Shown: positions 46,514 to 57,447 of the stretch, piece by piece
Numbering within the stretch: position 1 is the first letter of the stretch
Layout: each line of letters starts with the position of its first letter
DNA from: Brachypterus glaber
Taxonomy: Eukaryota; Arthropoda; Insecta; Coleoptera; Kateretidae
DNA: 64,000 nucleotides
Direction of reading: 5' to 3'
Assembly (NCBI GenBank): GCA_958510825.1
Contig: OY294051.1
Span: 28,507,265-28,571,264 of the forward strand
Translations under genes and position numbers: made by a program
The notes under the pieces: generated by a model
What the model saw: the letters and a program-made list of their open reading frames with translations, nothing else
Databases searched by the model: none
Told to the model about the DNA's origin: nothing

Positions 46514-46740
46514 ACAATAATATTCATGAAGCTGAAGTTTGCAACGCTTTTTTGCAACGAAAATTAAAATAGTATACGTTTTTAGCGCACGAGTACAAGT
46601 TTAGAAAACAAGTCGCTAGCGGCGAGTTTTCTAAAGTACTAGTGCGCTAAAAACGTGTTATGGAATAAGTGCTTTAATATACTATTTGAATTTTCGAGCA
46701 AAAAAACGTTTCAAATTTCAGCTTCATTAATATTCACATA
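46514..46740. mobile_element. Foldback MITE
   Basis: AATATTCATGAAGCTGAAGT, GCAACGCTTTTTTGC and AAAATAGTATA are mirrored at the right end. The core CGTTTTTAGCGCACGAGTAC with TCGCTAGCGGCGA is a second stem. It shows the AGTATA association seen in other GC-rich hairpins. Confidence 0.68.
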
Positions 46741-47059
46741 TAAAACTAAAAAAATACGGCTGTACGTTAACACATCCGGAATCGGCTATGTCGCGAACGT
46801 GTAAATATAATATATTTACACGATATTATCGTCCCAAGGAGTGACGTCATTTATTGATGGCCCTAATACATTATTGAGATGATTCCATTATCTTCGAAAA
46901 GATGATATTTTTTAACCATGAAATATTTTCAGAGATATGTATGTTGGATAAGCTTAAGGAAATAAAGGGAATTTTCTTTTTGCAATTAATATAAATTCCA
47001 TTTAATGATTTAGTGACTTTTAATTATAATTTCTGTGTACCGGGTGTTCCACCAGCAGC

Positions 47060-47177
47060 TCTATTCTTGACCATTCGCAAAAATTCGCATACGCTGTCGC
47101 TGTTAGCTAATATGTAATTGATTGTACCATAGCAACTGCGTATGCGAATTATTTTTGCGATTGGTCAAGAATAGAGA
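47060..47177. mobile_element. Foldback MITE (118 bp)
   Basis: CTCTATTCTTGACCATTCGC, AAAAATTCGCATACGC are mirrored by GCGTATGCGAATTATTTTTG and CGATTGGTCAAGAATAGAG. A degenerate relative with GCAAACGC..TATGATA..TATCATAGTAATTGCGTATG lies at 24956-25050. Confidence 0.7.
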
Positions 47178-48178
47178 CCCATGGGTATGCAGAACCTGCA
47201 GGTTTTTGACAAGCTACCATACCTACCTCGATTTTTATGGATGGGTTGTCGCGCTCAACTTAACGGCTGAAGCGTCATAAGGCGGATGCGTGCAAGTGAG
47301 AGGCACAATAACCTATCGTAATTAATTGACCTATATTTATTTGAAAAGATATATTTTTTTTTAATATAGCACTAAATGGGAGCCAAATCAGCCCCTTGCT
47401 TACCAACACCTTTGAAACCACCCTAACTTCTATTTTTCAAACGGCACCCCCTCACTTTTATCAAAGAATATGAAAGTACATTTCATTCTGAATTAAATTA
47501 TGTATTATAAGTGGTATCTTGTTCTTTTAAGGCGCTCCAAATTATAATTATTATTTATTAATAATAATGTCCCACCATGTTTTAGACGGGCTATATCTCC
47601 GTTATTTAAAAAGATTAAAAAAATTGAAAATAAAACAAAATTAAATGCGAGTCAAAGTAGAATTTTCTGACATATGCAAAACTACCCCTTACTTACCCGT
47701 CTCTTGGAACTACCCCAACTTTTGTTTTTTAAATAGTACCCCTCTATTTTTACTAAAGAATGTTTAAGTCACATCTTATTTTTTTAAAGGGCTCTAGAGT
47801 ACAACCTTATTAGATCACAAGTTGTATTTTTATCAGAAAATTTCCAAAAACTTAGGTTAAATTGTACCCAAAAGGGAATTGATTATTGTATCCAATACCA
47901 ACCCTTATTAACCCACTATCCCACCTACAACTTTGTTTTAAATCTTAGGCTCCAGTGTAACGCTATTTGCTGCAAAAGTTTCTTTTCAAATAAGGGAGAT
48001 ATAGCTTGTCAAGAACTTGGTGGGTCACCCCTTATTATTGATGAGTATTATACTCATATATAATATTATACTCATATATAATAGGTCTAGGAGTTTAAGA
48101 AAACTACTTTTCGCCTTGTCTATTTTCAAATGTCAACTTTACAGGAATAAGAAGTTGTTACATCGGCACATAGTGTAC
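47178..48178. repeat. Degenerate repeat-derived spacer
   Basis: Two related units with CACCCTAACTTCTATTTTTC and ACCCCAACTTTTGTTTTTTA, each followed by a CCCCTC-TTTT-AC/TCAAAGAAT stretch, lie about 300 bp apart (47421 and 47709). An ACATCGGCAC word at 48159 resembles the tip of the GTCT-element family. No gene. Confidence 0.45.
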
Positions 48179-48349
48179 TACCCTAGTAGACATTTAACGT
48201 TAGTTAAACGTTTTTTCTAACGCCTATTTAATGTATAAATGTCCCGATGTCTAACGTCAGAATTCCTAACGTTAGGCATCTAACATTCAAACTACATTCA
48301 TCTAACGTTAGGTCAAATTGTTCTAACGTTATTTTACACCAGGGTAACT
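48179..48349. mobile_element. Small element with CTAACGTTAG words
   Basis: Ends TACCCTAGTAGACATTTAAC and, inverted, AACGTTATTTTACACCAGGG-TA. The palindrome CTAACGTTAG or close variants occurs six times in 170 bp. Confidence 0.65.
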
Positions 48350-48583
48350 ACGTGATTGATCTTTAAATCCCTATTTTATTTAATATGTAACAGAGATAAT
48401 TACGTCAATCAAAGAAAAGATGGGGCTATAGTTCGATTTCAGTATACACCCGCTGTTGAAATTTTAGTGGTGCATTAATTTTTACGCGAAGTGTACTTAA
48501 GTGTTAAGATAATAATTTATTGCTTTATTAATTATAATAATGATCCTATGAAGCACTTAATTATTAAATTATTACCTTAATTA

Positions 48584-49404
48584 TACAGGGTGTCTTAACG
48601 AAGCCGACTCGGTCGATATATAGTAAACTATCCACTTTAAAGAAAAACTTTAAAGGGAGAAGTTGTATGGTTTTAAAAAAGGCACATTCTAAAAATATTT
48701 TGAAATACACAGGATAAGAACCATCCTGTGTATTTCAAAATATAGGGTGGGTAACATTGTTTATAGTTTTTGAAATATATTTTTTTTTTGAGAAAAAATG
48801 CATTTTTAGTGATGAGATAAAACCGATATCGGATAAAACCTGCTTCATTTCTTTACTTGTCAAAAATTAATAAAATTTTGCAAGCTTATCTTAAAAGGGT
48901 GTATCTAATAATTATTAAAAGGGTGTATCTAGTAATTATTAATTTAGGTACAAAAAATAAAATGTTTTATACAGGGCATTCAAAATTAATAGGTATTTAA
49001 AAATTTGGATTTTCAAACATAAAAAAACAATTTTTTTAAATGGAATGCTATATTTTTTATTTGCTCATTAAATGTAGAATAAAATTAAATGTAGAATAAA
49101 ATTCTACATTTAATAATATAGCATTTCATTAAAAAAAGTCAATTTTTTTAAATGGAACGCTATATTTTTTATTTATTCATTAAATGTAGAATTTTATTAT
49201 ACATTTAATAAGCAAATAAAAAATATACCATTCCATTAAAAAAAATTCAGATGTTACCCACCCTAGGAGGACCATCCTGTATATTTCAAAATATTTTTAG
49301 AATGTGTCTTTTTTAAAACCATACAACTTTTCCCTTTAATTTTTTCTCTAAAGTGGATACTTTACTATATATCGACCGAGTCGGTTTCGTTGAGACACCC
49401 TGTA
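48584..49404. mobile_element. Foldback element with TACAGGGTGTC ends
   Basis: TACAGGGTGTCTTAACGAAG, CCGACTCGGTCGATATATAG and GAAGTTGTATGGTTTTAAA are mirrored at the right end, which finishes GAGACACCCTGTA. The centre contains further palindromes of AATGTAGAATAAAATTCTAC type. Confidence 0.8.
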
Positions 49405-49594
49405 TAAAAAATAACAACTTCATACTCCTATAAAGTTGGAATTTCTGAGATACGATATTTTGAAGTAGACAAGGCAATTTGTCAAAAGAAAAAATTGCTC
49501 CTTCTTCTCCTTCTAAAACTTGTCCAATACGGTCGATTTAAAACTTAAATAACAACAGCCTAAATCAGGTAGGACTTTAAATAATTATACATTA

Positions 49595-49933
49595 GGGTGC
49601 AGCGAAAAACACTTTTTTTCGAAATTTTAACCTGTTAATAAGCATCCATAACCACAACTTTTAACACCTAGCCCCATATCGATTTCGAAAAAAGTGTTTT
49701 GTAACAATGGCCTCGAAAAAAGCTAATTTTAGTGAAAAATCGAAACTTTGAGCTAAATGCGCAGCATCAAGATATCAAAATTTTCAAATAAAAATTTAAC
49801 CCGTTAATAAGCCCCTAGCACAAGTTTTGTAACTTATTTGGGGCTCTCCATGGTTCTGTGTATCTATTCAAATAAATTAAATAACCACAACTTTTGACAC
49901 CTATTTCGAAAAAAAGCGTTTTTCGTTGCACCC
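49595..49933. mobile_element. TA-flanked foldback MITE (339 bp)
   Basis: GGGTGCAGCGAAAAACACTT and AAGCGTTTTTCGTTGCACCC are the ends, with TA on each side, suggesting a Tc1/mariner-type insertion. TTAACCTGTTAATAAGC and TTTAACCCGTTAATAAGC repeat inside. Confidence 0.72.
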
Positions 49934-50034
49934 TAGTATACATAAAAGAAAAAAAGTATACATAAAAGAAATTTAAAATAGGTTTCTTAATATAATGTTT
50001 CAATACAACTTCAATTAACAAATGTGATATTCAG

Positions 50035-50145
50035 GAATATAAAAAAGATCCCGCGACAGAATATGCCACGACAACAGATAACACACCTCAAGAAAAAATA
50101 TTCGGTAGCCAACTCGTCGTATCAGAACAACAAGGTTTTAACTGA
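50035..50145 (+). CDS. Possible terminal exon of an unidentified gene
   Basis: An acceptor-like GATATTCAG at 50034 is followed by 36 open codons and TGA: it begins EYKKDPATEYATTTDNTP, then Q-E-K-I-F-G-S-Q-L-V-V-S-E-Q-Q-G-F-N. The composition (D, E, T, Q, P rich, GC at third positions) looks coding compared with the surrounding spacer. I do not recognise the protein, and no upstream partner exon was found between the FAF2 stop and here. The last ten codons and the start of the presumed 3' untranslated part also appear in inverted orientation at 50285-50343, so the stretch may instead belong to a foldback repeat. Confidence 0.3.
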   Translation, partial: EYKKDPATEYATTTDNTPQEKIFGSQLVVSEQQGFN

Positions 50146-50344
50146 CACTGTGAGATTGCAGTATATTTTTTATGATAAATTTAAAATGTTTTAACTTATA
50201 AATTTAAAATTTTGTACAAATAACGAAAATAATTCAATCCATATCTATAAAAAGTTTTAACTTTTCTAAAGTATTTTAAATTTATCATACAAAATATACT
50301 ACATAATGTCAGTTGAAACCTTGTTGTTCTGATACGACGAACTG
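50112..50344. repeat. Inverted repeat overlapping the possible exon
   Basis: CTCGTCGTATCAGAACAACA-AGGTTTTAACTGACA is mirrored by TGTCAGTTGAAACCTTGTTG-TTCTGATACGACGA. GTATATTTT-TATGATAAATTTAAAAT is mirrored further in. The arms are about 80 bp and the centre is AT-rich. Confidence 0.7.
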
Positions 50345-50361
50345 TGTTGCGACGAACTCAT

Positions 50362-50450
50362 TAGGGAGACATTGTACGCTACGGTTAAGGCGTTAAGTGC
50401 TTATTTTGTCTTGCTAAAGCGTGGGTTCTAGGCCCGCGGAAGAAATATTT
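50362..50450 (+). mobile_element. Possible tRNA-derived SINE fragment
   Basis: CTACGGTTAAGGCGTTAAG resembles a degenerate A box region. GCGTGGGTTCTAGGCCCGCG resembles a T arm with B box (GGTTCTAGGCC for GGTTCGANNCC). There is no complete cloverleaf. Confidence 0.35.
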
Positions 50451-50625
50451 TCATTCATGCGATGTGACATCGAGACTTTTGAACAGTATGGCTGCTCTCT
50501 TTGTGGCATGCAGTAAGGCTGTTCTCTTTGCGGTATTGCCATGAATTGTTAAATTTGATTCTACTTGCCTTATACGTTCAGGTTGAGGTAGGTAGCAGAA
50601 ATTTCTGCTATTTCTTATTAATCAT

Positions 50626-50790
50626 CAGGTCTATTCACGCGCTTAAACAATATTGCTATTTTGGCAATATTGGCAAAAATCGCACGCGATTTTAACCAGT
50701 ATTGTCAAAGGTAATATGGGTCAAAATCGCATGCGATTTTTGCCAATATTGCTAAAATAGCAATATTGTTTATGCACGTGAATAGACCTG
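50626..50790. mobile_element. Foldback MITE (165 bp)
   Basis: CAGGTCTATTCACG, AACAATATTGCTATTTTG and CAATATTGGCAAAAATCGCA are mirrored by TGCGATTTTTGCCAATATTG, then AAAATAGCAATATTGTT and CGTGAATAGACCTG. Nearly perfect. Confidence 0.82.
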
Positions 50791-52567
50791 AATGGTCTGA
50801 AAAAATTCTATAAAAGTAGGAAACATTAACCGGGGACATAGTTTTTTTTAAGTGGTCCACTGTCAATATTTTCAATCATTCAGTATGGCAAATTCTACGA
50901 CACGAGAGTGAAAGCAAACATTTGCGCCAGCCGCCATACAGTGAGATTAGACTCGCTCTTGTTTACTATATACAGGGTAATCATTTGAAAACGAGCCACC
51001 CTAAATATCTCGCAATCTAAGCACAATTTGAAAAATCTAAAAAACAGGTCAATTTGATTTTTCGAAGGGGAAACTTAGATATAACGGGTGTTTCAGGAAG
51101 GTGGTTCACCCCCTTAACTTTTTTAATTTTTTAGATAGGATCTTGAAATTTGCAAAAGCTATATTATGTATAAATTATTATTTTTTGACTTAGCTAGAAA
51201 TTTTTTGGCACTTCTGGTTTTACCGGAAATGAATCCAACTTTCGATTTTTAAATGGAACCCTGTATATTTTTACATATTTTGATTCAGAAATAAATTCTG
51301 AGAACAAGCATTGTTACTTGTCAAATGTTGACAGGTCATGTAATTTTTTTAGTTAAATCTTCATTTTTAATTTTTATATTTTAGTGCCTTTAGTTCTTCC
51401 AAATAAACTATTCATGTGCGGTATCAAAATATTCTCATATTCATTTTAACCTAATGAGCTACCCTCTTTTCATTTGAAAAAAATGACATATGGACCAAGT
51501 ATGATTTTTGAACCTTTAAGATCCCGCCACTTAAAGTTTAAACTTTAAAGTTACGTATTTTGTTTTTGTTTTGTTTTTTCAAAACCAACTGATGAAAGAT
51601 AATATCATATTATGATTTTCATTTTAAAGATTTTTGATCGCTGACTCCGCGGATGCGCCAATCTGAAGCAGAAAACGGTGACAACGTTACGAAAAATTAT
51701 CATTTTTGATCTCAATTTTCTCGAAACCTGACGTAATTGACATATTCTGCAGTCAGATTCGGAATTAGCAGCCCAAAATATACAGGAAGCGATTTGACAC
51801 TAATGTAAAAATCACTCATCTGTCATTGTAATTCAATAAACATCACAGCTCTTTTCCTTCCTGATATAATAATGACGATACGCGGTATTGCAGTATCACG
51901 GACGATTTGACTTTTTCATGTCTAATTAGCTAAGGGTTGGTTTTGTTAACAAGTAGGTGGCCACCCGAAAAGGTCCCTAAATGCTAAAAAAATATATTTG
52001 CGTTTCTGGATGCATTGAACATTTCTAGACCTAGGTATACGTCCAATCCAAACAAAACATCCTCCCCTTCAGGCACCCTTTCGTTTTCGAGATTTTTTAT
52101 GGTATATTTTTGTAAGGTTGATTAAATAAAAATTTTCACGGGATGTTATATCGCCGGGACTCGTTTTTGCGCGATATTTTTCCGGAATATGTTGTCGTGG
52201 GATCATTTGGCATGGATCCGTGATAAATATTTTTCAAATACGAATAATAATGTACTTACATTTTAAAATATTGTTTAATTTTATAATTTAACTATAGTAG
52301 AATAAATAATAAATTTTATTTGCGTATCTAATTAGTGTGAATGTGTATTTTTTTATGTTATTTTGTCCATTTCAAAATGACGCACTGAAAATTTTACGAT
52401 CTAAATATTTATATTTATTTCAATACCTCGGTTGTGTGTATTCCGAAACTAAAAAACTAAAAAACGCCTGGTGTATTTATGCTTTACTAAACAGATCTAG
52501 GTTTAAGATACAACAGTTTAGAACTGAGTTATCTGTATGATAATTTTAAACTAACTCTGTAGAGTTA
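50791..52567. other. Spacer without an identified gene
   Basis: ATACAGGGTAATCATTTGAA at 50971 and ATAACGGGTGTTTCAGG at 51072 look like tips of ACAGGGTG-type repeats, but partners were not found. The 51880-52260 stretch is less AT-rich, yet no open, splice-bounded frame was seen on either strand. Confidence 0.4.
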
Positions 52568-54632
52568 CCCTGTTAGAAAAATACTTTAGGAACATCATTG
52601 ATACTTTTAGAAATATTAGAATGTTTTAAAAGGTTTCTAGTATGTCTTGTATGTTTTGAAAATTTAAAATTTTGATAATGAAATATTTTTTAATAGGTTA
52701 ACATACATAATAAGTATAACAATATTTTTTATATAGAAAATACTAAACATTAAATAATATTCTAAAATGTTTTTTATTTCAATTATATTTTTAATATTTT
52801 TTAAGCGGTAAATATTTGACGAGTTCTATGATATTTTAGTGGGAAAATTTCATACTTTTTGTTTATTGGTTTTTCTATAATATCCAAGCATGTTTTTTTT
52901 ACAGTATAGTATCCTTAAATAGGTCTTTAAAAATGTTTTTTTTAACTAATGATATTTAATGAGAAGAAGTATATATATTTTTAAAAAGAATTAAGTAGAA
53001 AAACAATGTGCTTGCTAAAAGTTTATTTTTTAATATGTTTAATAATGTTAACAAAAGATTTGTTTAAAATTTTTTTAATGTTTTAAAATAGTATAACATA
53101 CAGAGACAATTCAATATTTTTATTCCTGAATTTAAATAATTTTTAAAAAGCTTTATGTTTGTAAAATATTATAATATGCTTTGTAAATAAAAACATTATT
53201 CAAAACTATTATTCAAACTTTTATTTTAATATAAAAACCTCATTCAAAATCATACATTATGCATTTTTTAAATATAAAAATCATATAAAAACCTTATTCA
53301 AAATCTTTGTCGAGAAAATATTTTTTAATAAAAACTTCATTCAAAATTATTCAGAATTTCTGTATAATAAAAAAAAACAAAAATAAAAGTTATTAAAACT
53401 TTTTAAAAATTATGTATTTTTTAAAAGAACTTTGTTTTTTTTTTATTCAATAAGATTAAAAGTCTATGATGTTCTAAAAGAAATTACTCAATTTTTTAAT
53501 TTTAATAAAAATACCTTCTTTAAACAATTAAAAGATGAATGAAGTTCAAAAGGGTTTTCTTTGAATGCGATTTCAATGATTTTCTAATATTTTTTGCGGT
53601 TTCAGGATCCTCTATAAAATCCACTAAAAGTTGAAGGTAAACATACATAGTAATTTCTTTTAGAACATCATAGACTTTTAATCTTATTGAATAAAAAACA
53701 AACAAAGTTCTTTTAAAAAATACATAATTTTTAAAAAGTTTTAATAACTTTTATTTTTGTTTTTTTTTTGATTATACAGAAATTCTGAATAATTTTGAAT
53801 GAAGTTTTTATTAAAAAATATTTTCTCGACAAAGATTTTGAATAAGGTTTTTATATGATTTTTATATTTAAAAAATGCATAATGTATGATTTTGAATGAG
53901 GTTTTTATATTAAAATAAAAGTTTGAATAATAGTTTTGAATAATGTTTTTATTTACAAAGCATATTATAATATTTTACAAACATAAAGCTTTTTAAAAAT
54001 TATTTAAATTCAGGAATAAAAATATTGAATTGTCTCTGTAAGTTATACTATTTTAAAACATTAAAAATTGTTTAAACAAATCTTTTGTTAACATTATTAA
54101 ACATATTAAAAAATAAACTTTTAGCAAGCACATTGTTTTTCTACTTAATTCTTTTTAAAAATATATATACTTCTTCTCATTAAATATCATTAGTTAAAAA
54201 AAAACATTTTTGAAGACTTATATTTTTTTTAAATATTTTAAAAGAAAAGCCTCATTCAATATGATGTTTGTTAACCTATTTAAGGATACTATACTGTAAA
54301 AAAAAAACATGCTTGGATATTATAGAAAAACCAATAAACAAAAAGTATGAAATTTTCCCACTAAAATATCATAGAACTCGTCAAATATTTACCGCTTAAA
54401 AAATATTAAAAATATAATTGAAATAAAAAACATTTTAGAATATTATTTAATGTTTAGTATTTTCTATATAAAAAATATTGTTATACTTATTATGTATGTT
54501 AACCTATTAAAAAATATTTCATTATCAAAATTTTAAATTTTCAAAACATACAAGACATACTAGAAACCTTTTAAAACATTCTAATATTTCTAAAAGTATC
54601 AATGATGTTCCTAAAGTATTTTTCTAACAGGG
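52568..54632. mobile_element. 2.06-kb near-perfect palindrome
   Basis: CCCTGTTAGAAAAATACTTT at the left and AAAGTATTTTTCTAACAGGG at the right start arms of about 920 and 980 bp that match almost base for base. The exception is an extra stretch of about 65 bp in the right arm near 54211-54280. The loop is only about 160 bp (53490-53650). The frame at 53520-53705 (MYVYLQLLVDFIEDPETAKN part) spans the loop; I find no family for it. Any transcript would form a kilobase-scale duplex. Confidence 0.88.
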
Positions 54633-55100
54633 AACGTGAAATTTCAAGTTAAAATGCATTTTTTCTGAAACGGTTAATTTTAACTTATTATAACAGAATT
54701 ACTTTGTTTGTATTTATACCTGAGGAATTATATTAAAAATTCAAAAAAGTTTCGCAGAAAAGAGTTTGGGACAAAAAAGTGATAAGGCTTCTCTCACCCC
54801 TGGTTAAAATAATTACATAAAAAGCATCCTCTTAACATTTTCTAAGTTTTAAATACAAATAATTTTGTGTTTCAAAAATTTTAGCAACAGATGCAGTTAG
54901 GGAAAGGGTAGTGCCTCAAATAATCATGTTCATAGAATCTTACATAAAAATACTAAAATCGCAAAAAGGGTGTGCAAAAAACAAATTTTTTGAATTTCTT
55001 AATAAAAGGCCAATCCCAATTTTAACGGTTATTTGAGATCATTAATATTTCTTTTTAAAGATAGTGGAACCCTCATTAAACCAATGTGAAAGATTAAATA
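54633..55100. other. AT-rich spacer, no gene seen
   Basis: No supported feature. Confidence 0.4.
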
Positions 55101-55575
55101 ACACCGACACACAAAAAAAATCTCGAGTGCGGCAGACCAGACTAGTCAATTCTTAAGTATTTTGGGTCGCTGAATCTGAATCCGATGTCAGAATTAAAAT
55201 ACATTGGATCCGATATTTTAAATTTTGGAAAACTAGCATCAGATTCGTAATCAGCTACCCCAAAAACCCCCGAGTACCAAGTTTGAAGCAAATCCGAGCA
55301 ACTTAAAAAATTCAATTCCGCCATAAATCCGTCATTTTGAATTTTGGAAAACTGGCACCGGATCCGTAATCAGCGACCCCAAAAACCCCCGAGTACCAAG
55401 TTTCAAGCAAATCCGAGCAACTTAAAAAATCTAATCCGCCATATTGTATCCGTCATTTTGAACGCTAACTTTTAAATTCTGACCTCGGATTCAGATTCAG
55501 CGACCCAAAATACGTAAGAATTGAGTAGTCTGGTCTGCAGCACTCGGGATTTATTTATTTTTTGTGTGCCGGTGT
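55101..55575. mobile_element. Foldback element with ACACACAAAA / TTTTGTGTGCCGGTGT ends
   Basis: ACACCGACACACAAAAAAAA, GCAGACCAGACTAGTCAATT and TTTTGGGTCGCTGAATCTGA are mirrored on the right. Inside, two direct units with ACCCCCGAGTACCAAGTTT then AAGCAAATCCGAGCAACTT lie about 120 bp apart. Its tip is shared with the MITE at 2855-3157. Confidence 0.75.
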
Positions 55576-55620
55576 ATTATTCTGTAAGGTAAAACCTTTT
55601 TATTAAAATTGTTATACTTA

Positions 55621-55755
55621 GGGCCACTTGCACCAACGTTGAAACTGGGATTATCTAGACAAAACTGAGTTTAAGTTAAAAATGCAGCATTCTGATTGGT
55701 CGATCGTCAATTTAATCCAAGTTTAAAGTTAAACCATCGTTGGTGCAAGTGGCTC
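55621..55755. mobile_element. MITE with GGGCCACTTGCACCAACG ends and TTA duplication
   Basis: Ends GGGCCACTTGCACCAACG and CGTTGGTGCAAGTGGCTC, flanked by TTA on both sides (55618-55620, 55756-55758). The 3-bp duplication and G-rich ends fit PIF/Harbinger. Confidence 0.78.
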
Positions 55756-56014
55756 TTAGGTACCTATTTTAAAATAGTTTTTTTTTCATTCTTTTTATAT
55801 TTAATGATAATGATTTATGTTGAGAAATATATTTAATACCTATTTTTCGTGGTAGTTCTTTCTAGATTATTTACTAGCCAAATCATAAAAAGTCCCATGA
55901 ATCCAGATCTCATTGTTTCCAATTACCTCCCGATAGAGATAATTTCCAACGGGTTAAAGAATTTATAGGCATCTGTGTCACGCCTTATGCCTCACTTCCG
56001 GGCTATAAAAACAA

Positions 56015-56726
56015 GGATGATGTATATACATTTTTTTAAAAATGTTTGCAGTCTTGTTTAAAAAATTAAATTTAAGTGGCACATTAAATATACAATATCT
56101 TACACTTAATTTTTTTAGGGCTGTATTTTTTAAGTTTTAAAATATAGTACAAATATGGGGTATTAAATCATAGAAAGGTATTATCTCCATGTCCGGACTC
56201 GTCATGACGCGTCCGGACGCGTCAGGTAAAAAAATTTAAATTTTTGGAAAAAAATCAGATTTGATTTATTTTGTATATTTTTAGGTTTAAAACAATGAAT
56301 TAACCTAAACTATAAAAAACTACTAAAATATTCAAATTTTTCAATTTTTTTAAATGGCGTTTTTTTTTTATTTTAGTTTTTTTAATAGCCTAATTTGAGT
56401 TTCAAAAAAAAAACTTTTTCAGTCAATTATTTAATTTTTTATACTGAATTTGAATCTGAATAAAAAACACCCTCATTCCATTTAAAAATTTTAAGTTACC
56501 CCCTCTCCCGCCTAAGGGCGTGGATGAAAAAAAATCTGCTTTGATAAAAAGGTGTCCCCCTTGGTATTGAAGCTTAATACCAAATTTCAAAAAAATATCT
56601 TGTACGGTTTCTGAGATATCGACTTTTAACCGTTTAAATGTCCCACCCAGTATGCAGTGTGCCACTTAAATTTAATATTTTAAGCAAGACCGCAAACATT
56701 TTCAAAAAAATGTATAGACATCATTT
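56015..56726. mobile_element. Foldback element
   Basis: GATGATGTATATACATTTTT, AATGTTTGCAGTCTTG and TAAATTTAAGTGGCACA are mirrored by TGTGCCACTTAAATTTA, CAAGACCGCAAACATTTT and ATGTATAGACATCAT. The interior includes a CGTCCGGACGCGTC palindrome and repeat-like CCCCCTCTCCCGCCTAAGG text. The frames here are artefacts. Confidence 0.7.
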
Positions 56727-56729
56727 AGA

Positions 56730-57110
56730 GGACACTATAAGGTTTATAAATATTCAACTTTCGACGCTTCATGATTTTTTTTCCGCTTTTTTGGTATTTT
56801 TTTACCTGTGTGCGGCCTCCTGTGATCTGCTGTCTATTATAATGTACCTCTATGGTATGCTTCTACAATATCTGTGGTTAGTGGTACAGCGCATGCGTAG
56901 TGCATATGACGTCAACTTCGAGATGGTTCGATTTTTTGTCAGTTTATAGGTGTCTACAAGGCGAAATACGGTTTTTGTAGTTTACAAATAATCGTTTAAA
57001 ACATGTTAGTTAGAAATACGTAATTGAAATTGTATGTTTAAATATTTAAGTACAGTTTTATGGCAGTGAGTGTCTGTTTAAAACTATAAGCGCGTCGTGA
57101 ACTTTAAAAT
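56730..57110 (+). promoter_or_regulatory. Candidate promoter and 5' untranslated region of the downstream gene
   Basis: It is a non-repetitive interval between a foldback and the ATG exon at 57111. It holds GCGCATGCGT (56889-56898), close to the NRF-1/Ewg consensus, and the full CRE palindrome TGACGTCA (56907-56914), about 200 bp before the ATG. No TATA box was evident; ACAGTTTTA near 57052 may be an initiator. Promoter role is inferred. Confidence 0.45.
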
Positions 57111-57188
57111 ATGGCTAATCGAAGGTATTTCGCCAAGCCAAGGTTGCAACAATTTTGCGTCTTCATTTTGTTCCTTTTAGTAAATAAC
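57111..57188 (+). CDS. First coding exon of an unidentified secreted or membrane protein
   Basis: The ATG has A at -3 and G at +4, and an in-frame TAA lies two codons upstream, so the start is well defined. The 26 codons, MANRRYFAKPRLQQF then CVFILFLLVNN, form a classic signal peptide: a basic N-region with several R and K residues, and a hydrophobic core CVFILFLLV. The exon ends at AAC before a consensus GTAAGT donor, in phase 0. It is too short for the general frame list and was found by reading. An intron in phase 0 just after the signal peptide is common in secreted and receptor proteins. The next exon (60748) joins in frame. I cannot name the family. A gap of 200 N lies in the intron. 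Confidence 0.7.
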
Positions 57189-57247
57189 GTAAGTATTATT
57201 TAGTAATTGTTATATTTATATCACCTGTTAATTTTACACCTTAAAGT

Positions 57248-57447
57248 NNNNNNNNNNNNNNNNNNNNNNNNNNNNNNNNNNNNNNNNNNNNNNNNNNNNN
57301 NNNNNNNNNNNNNNNNNNNNNNNNNNNNNNNNNNNNNNNNNNNNNNNNNNNNNNNNNNNNNNNNNNNNNNNNNNNNNNNNNNNNNNNNNNNNNNNNNNNN
57401 NNNNNNNNNNNNNNNNNNNNNNNNNNNNNNNNNNNNNNNNNNNNNNN
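57248..57447. other. Assembly gap (200 N)
   Basis: Exactly 200 undetermined bases inside the intron of the signal-peptide gene; an exon could be hidden here. Confidence 0.99.

Noticed and set aside
53520..53705. 61-codon frame in the loop of the 2-kb palindrome
   Set aside because: About a third of it lies in the palindrome arm; no domain recognised and no transcript evidence.
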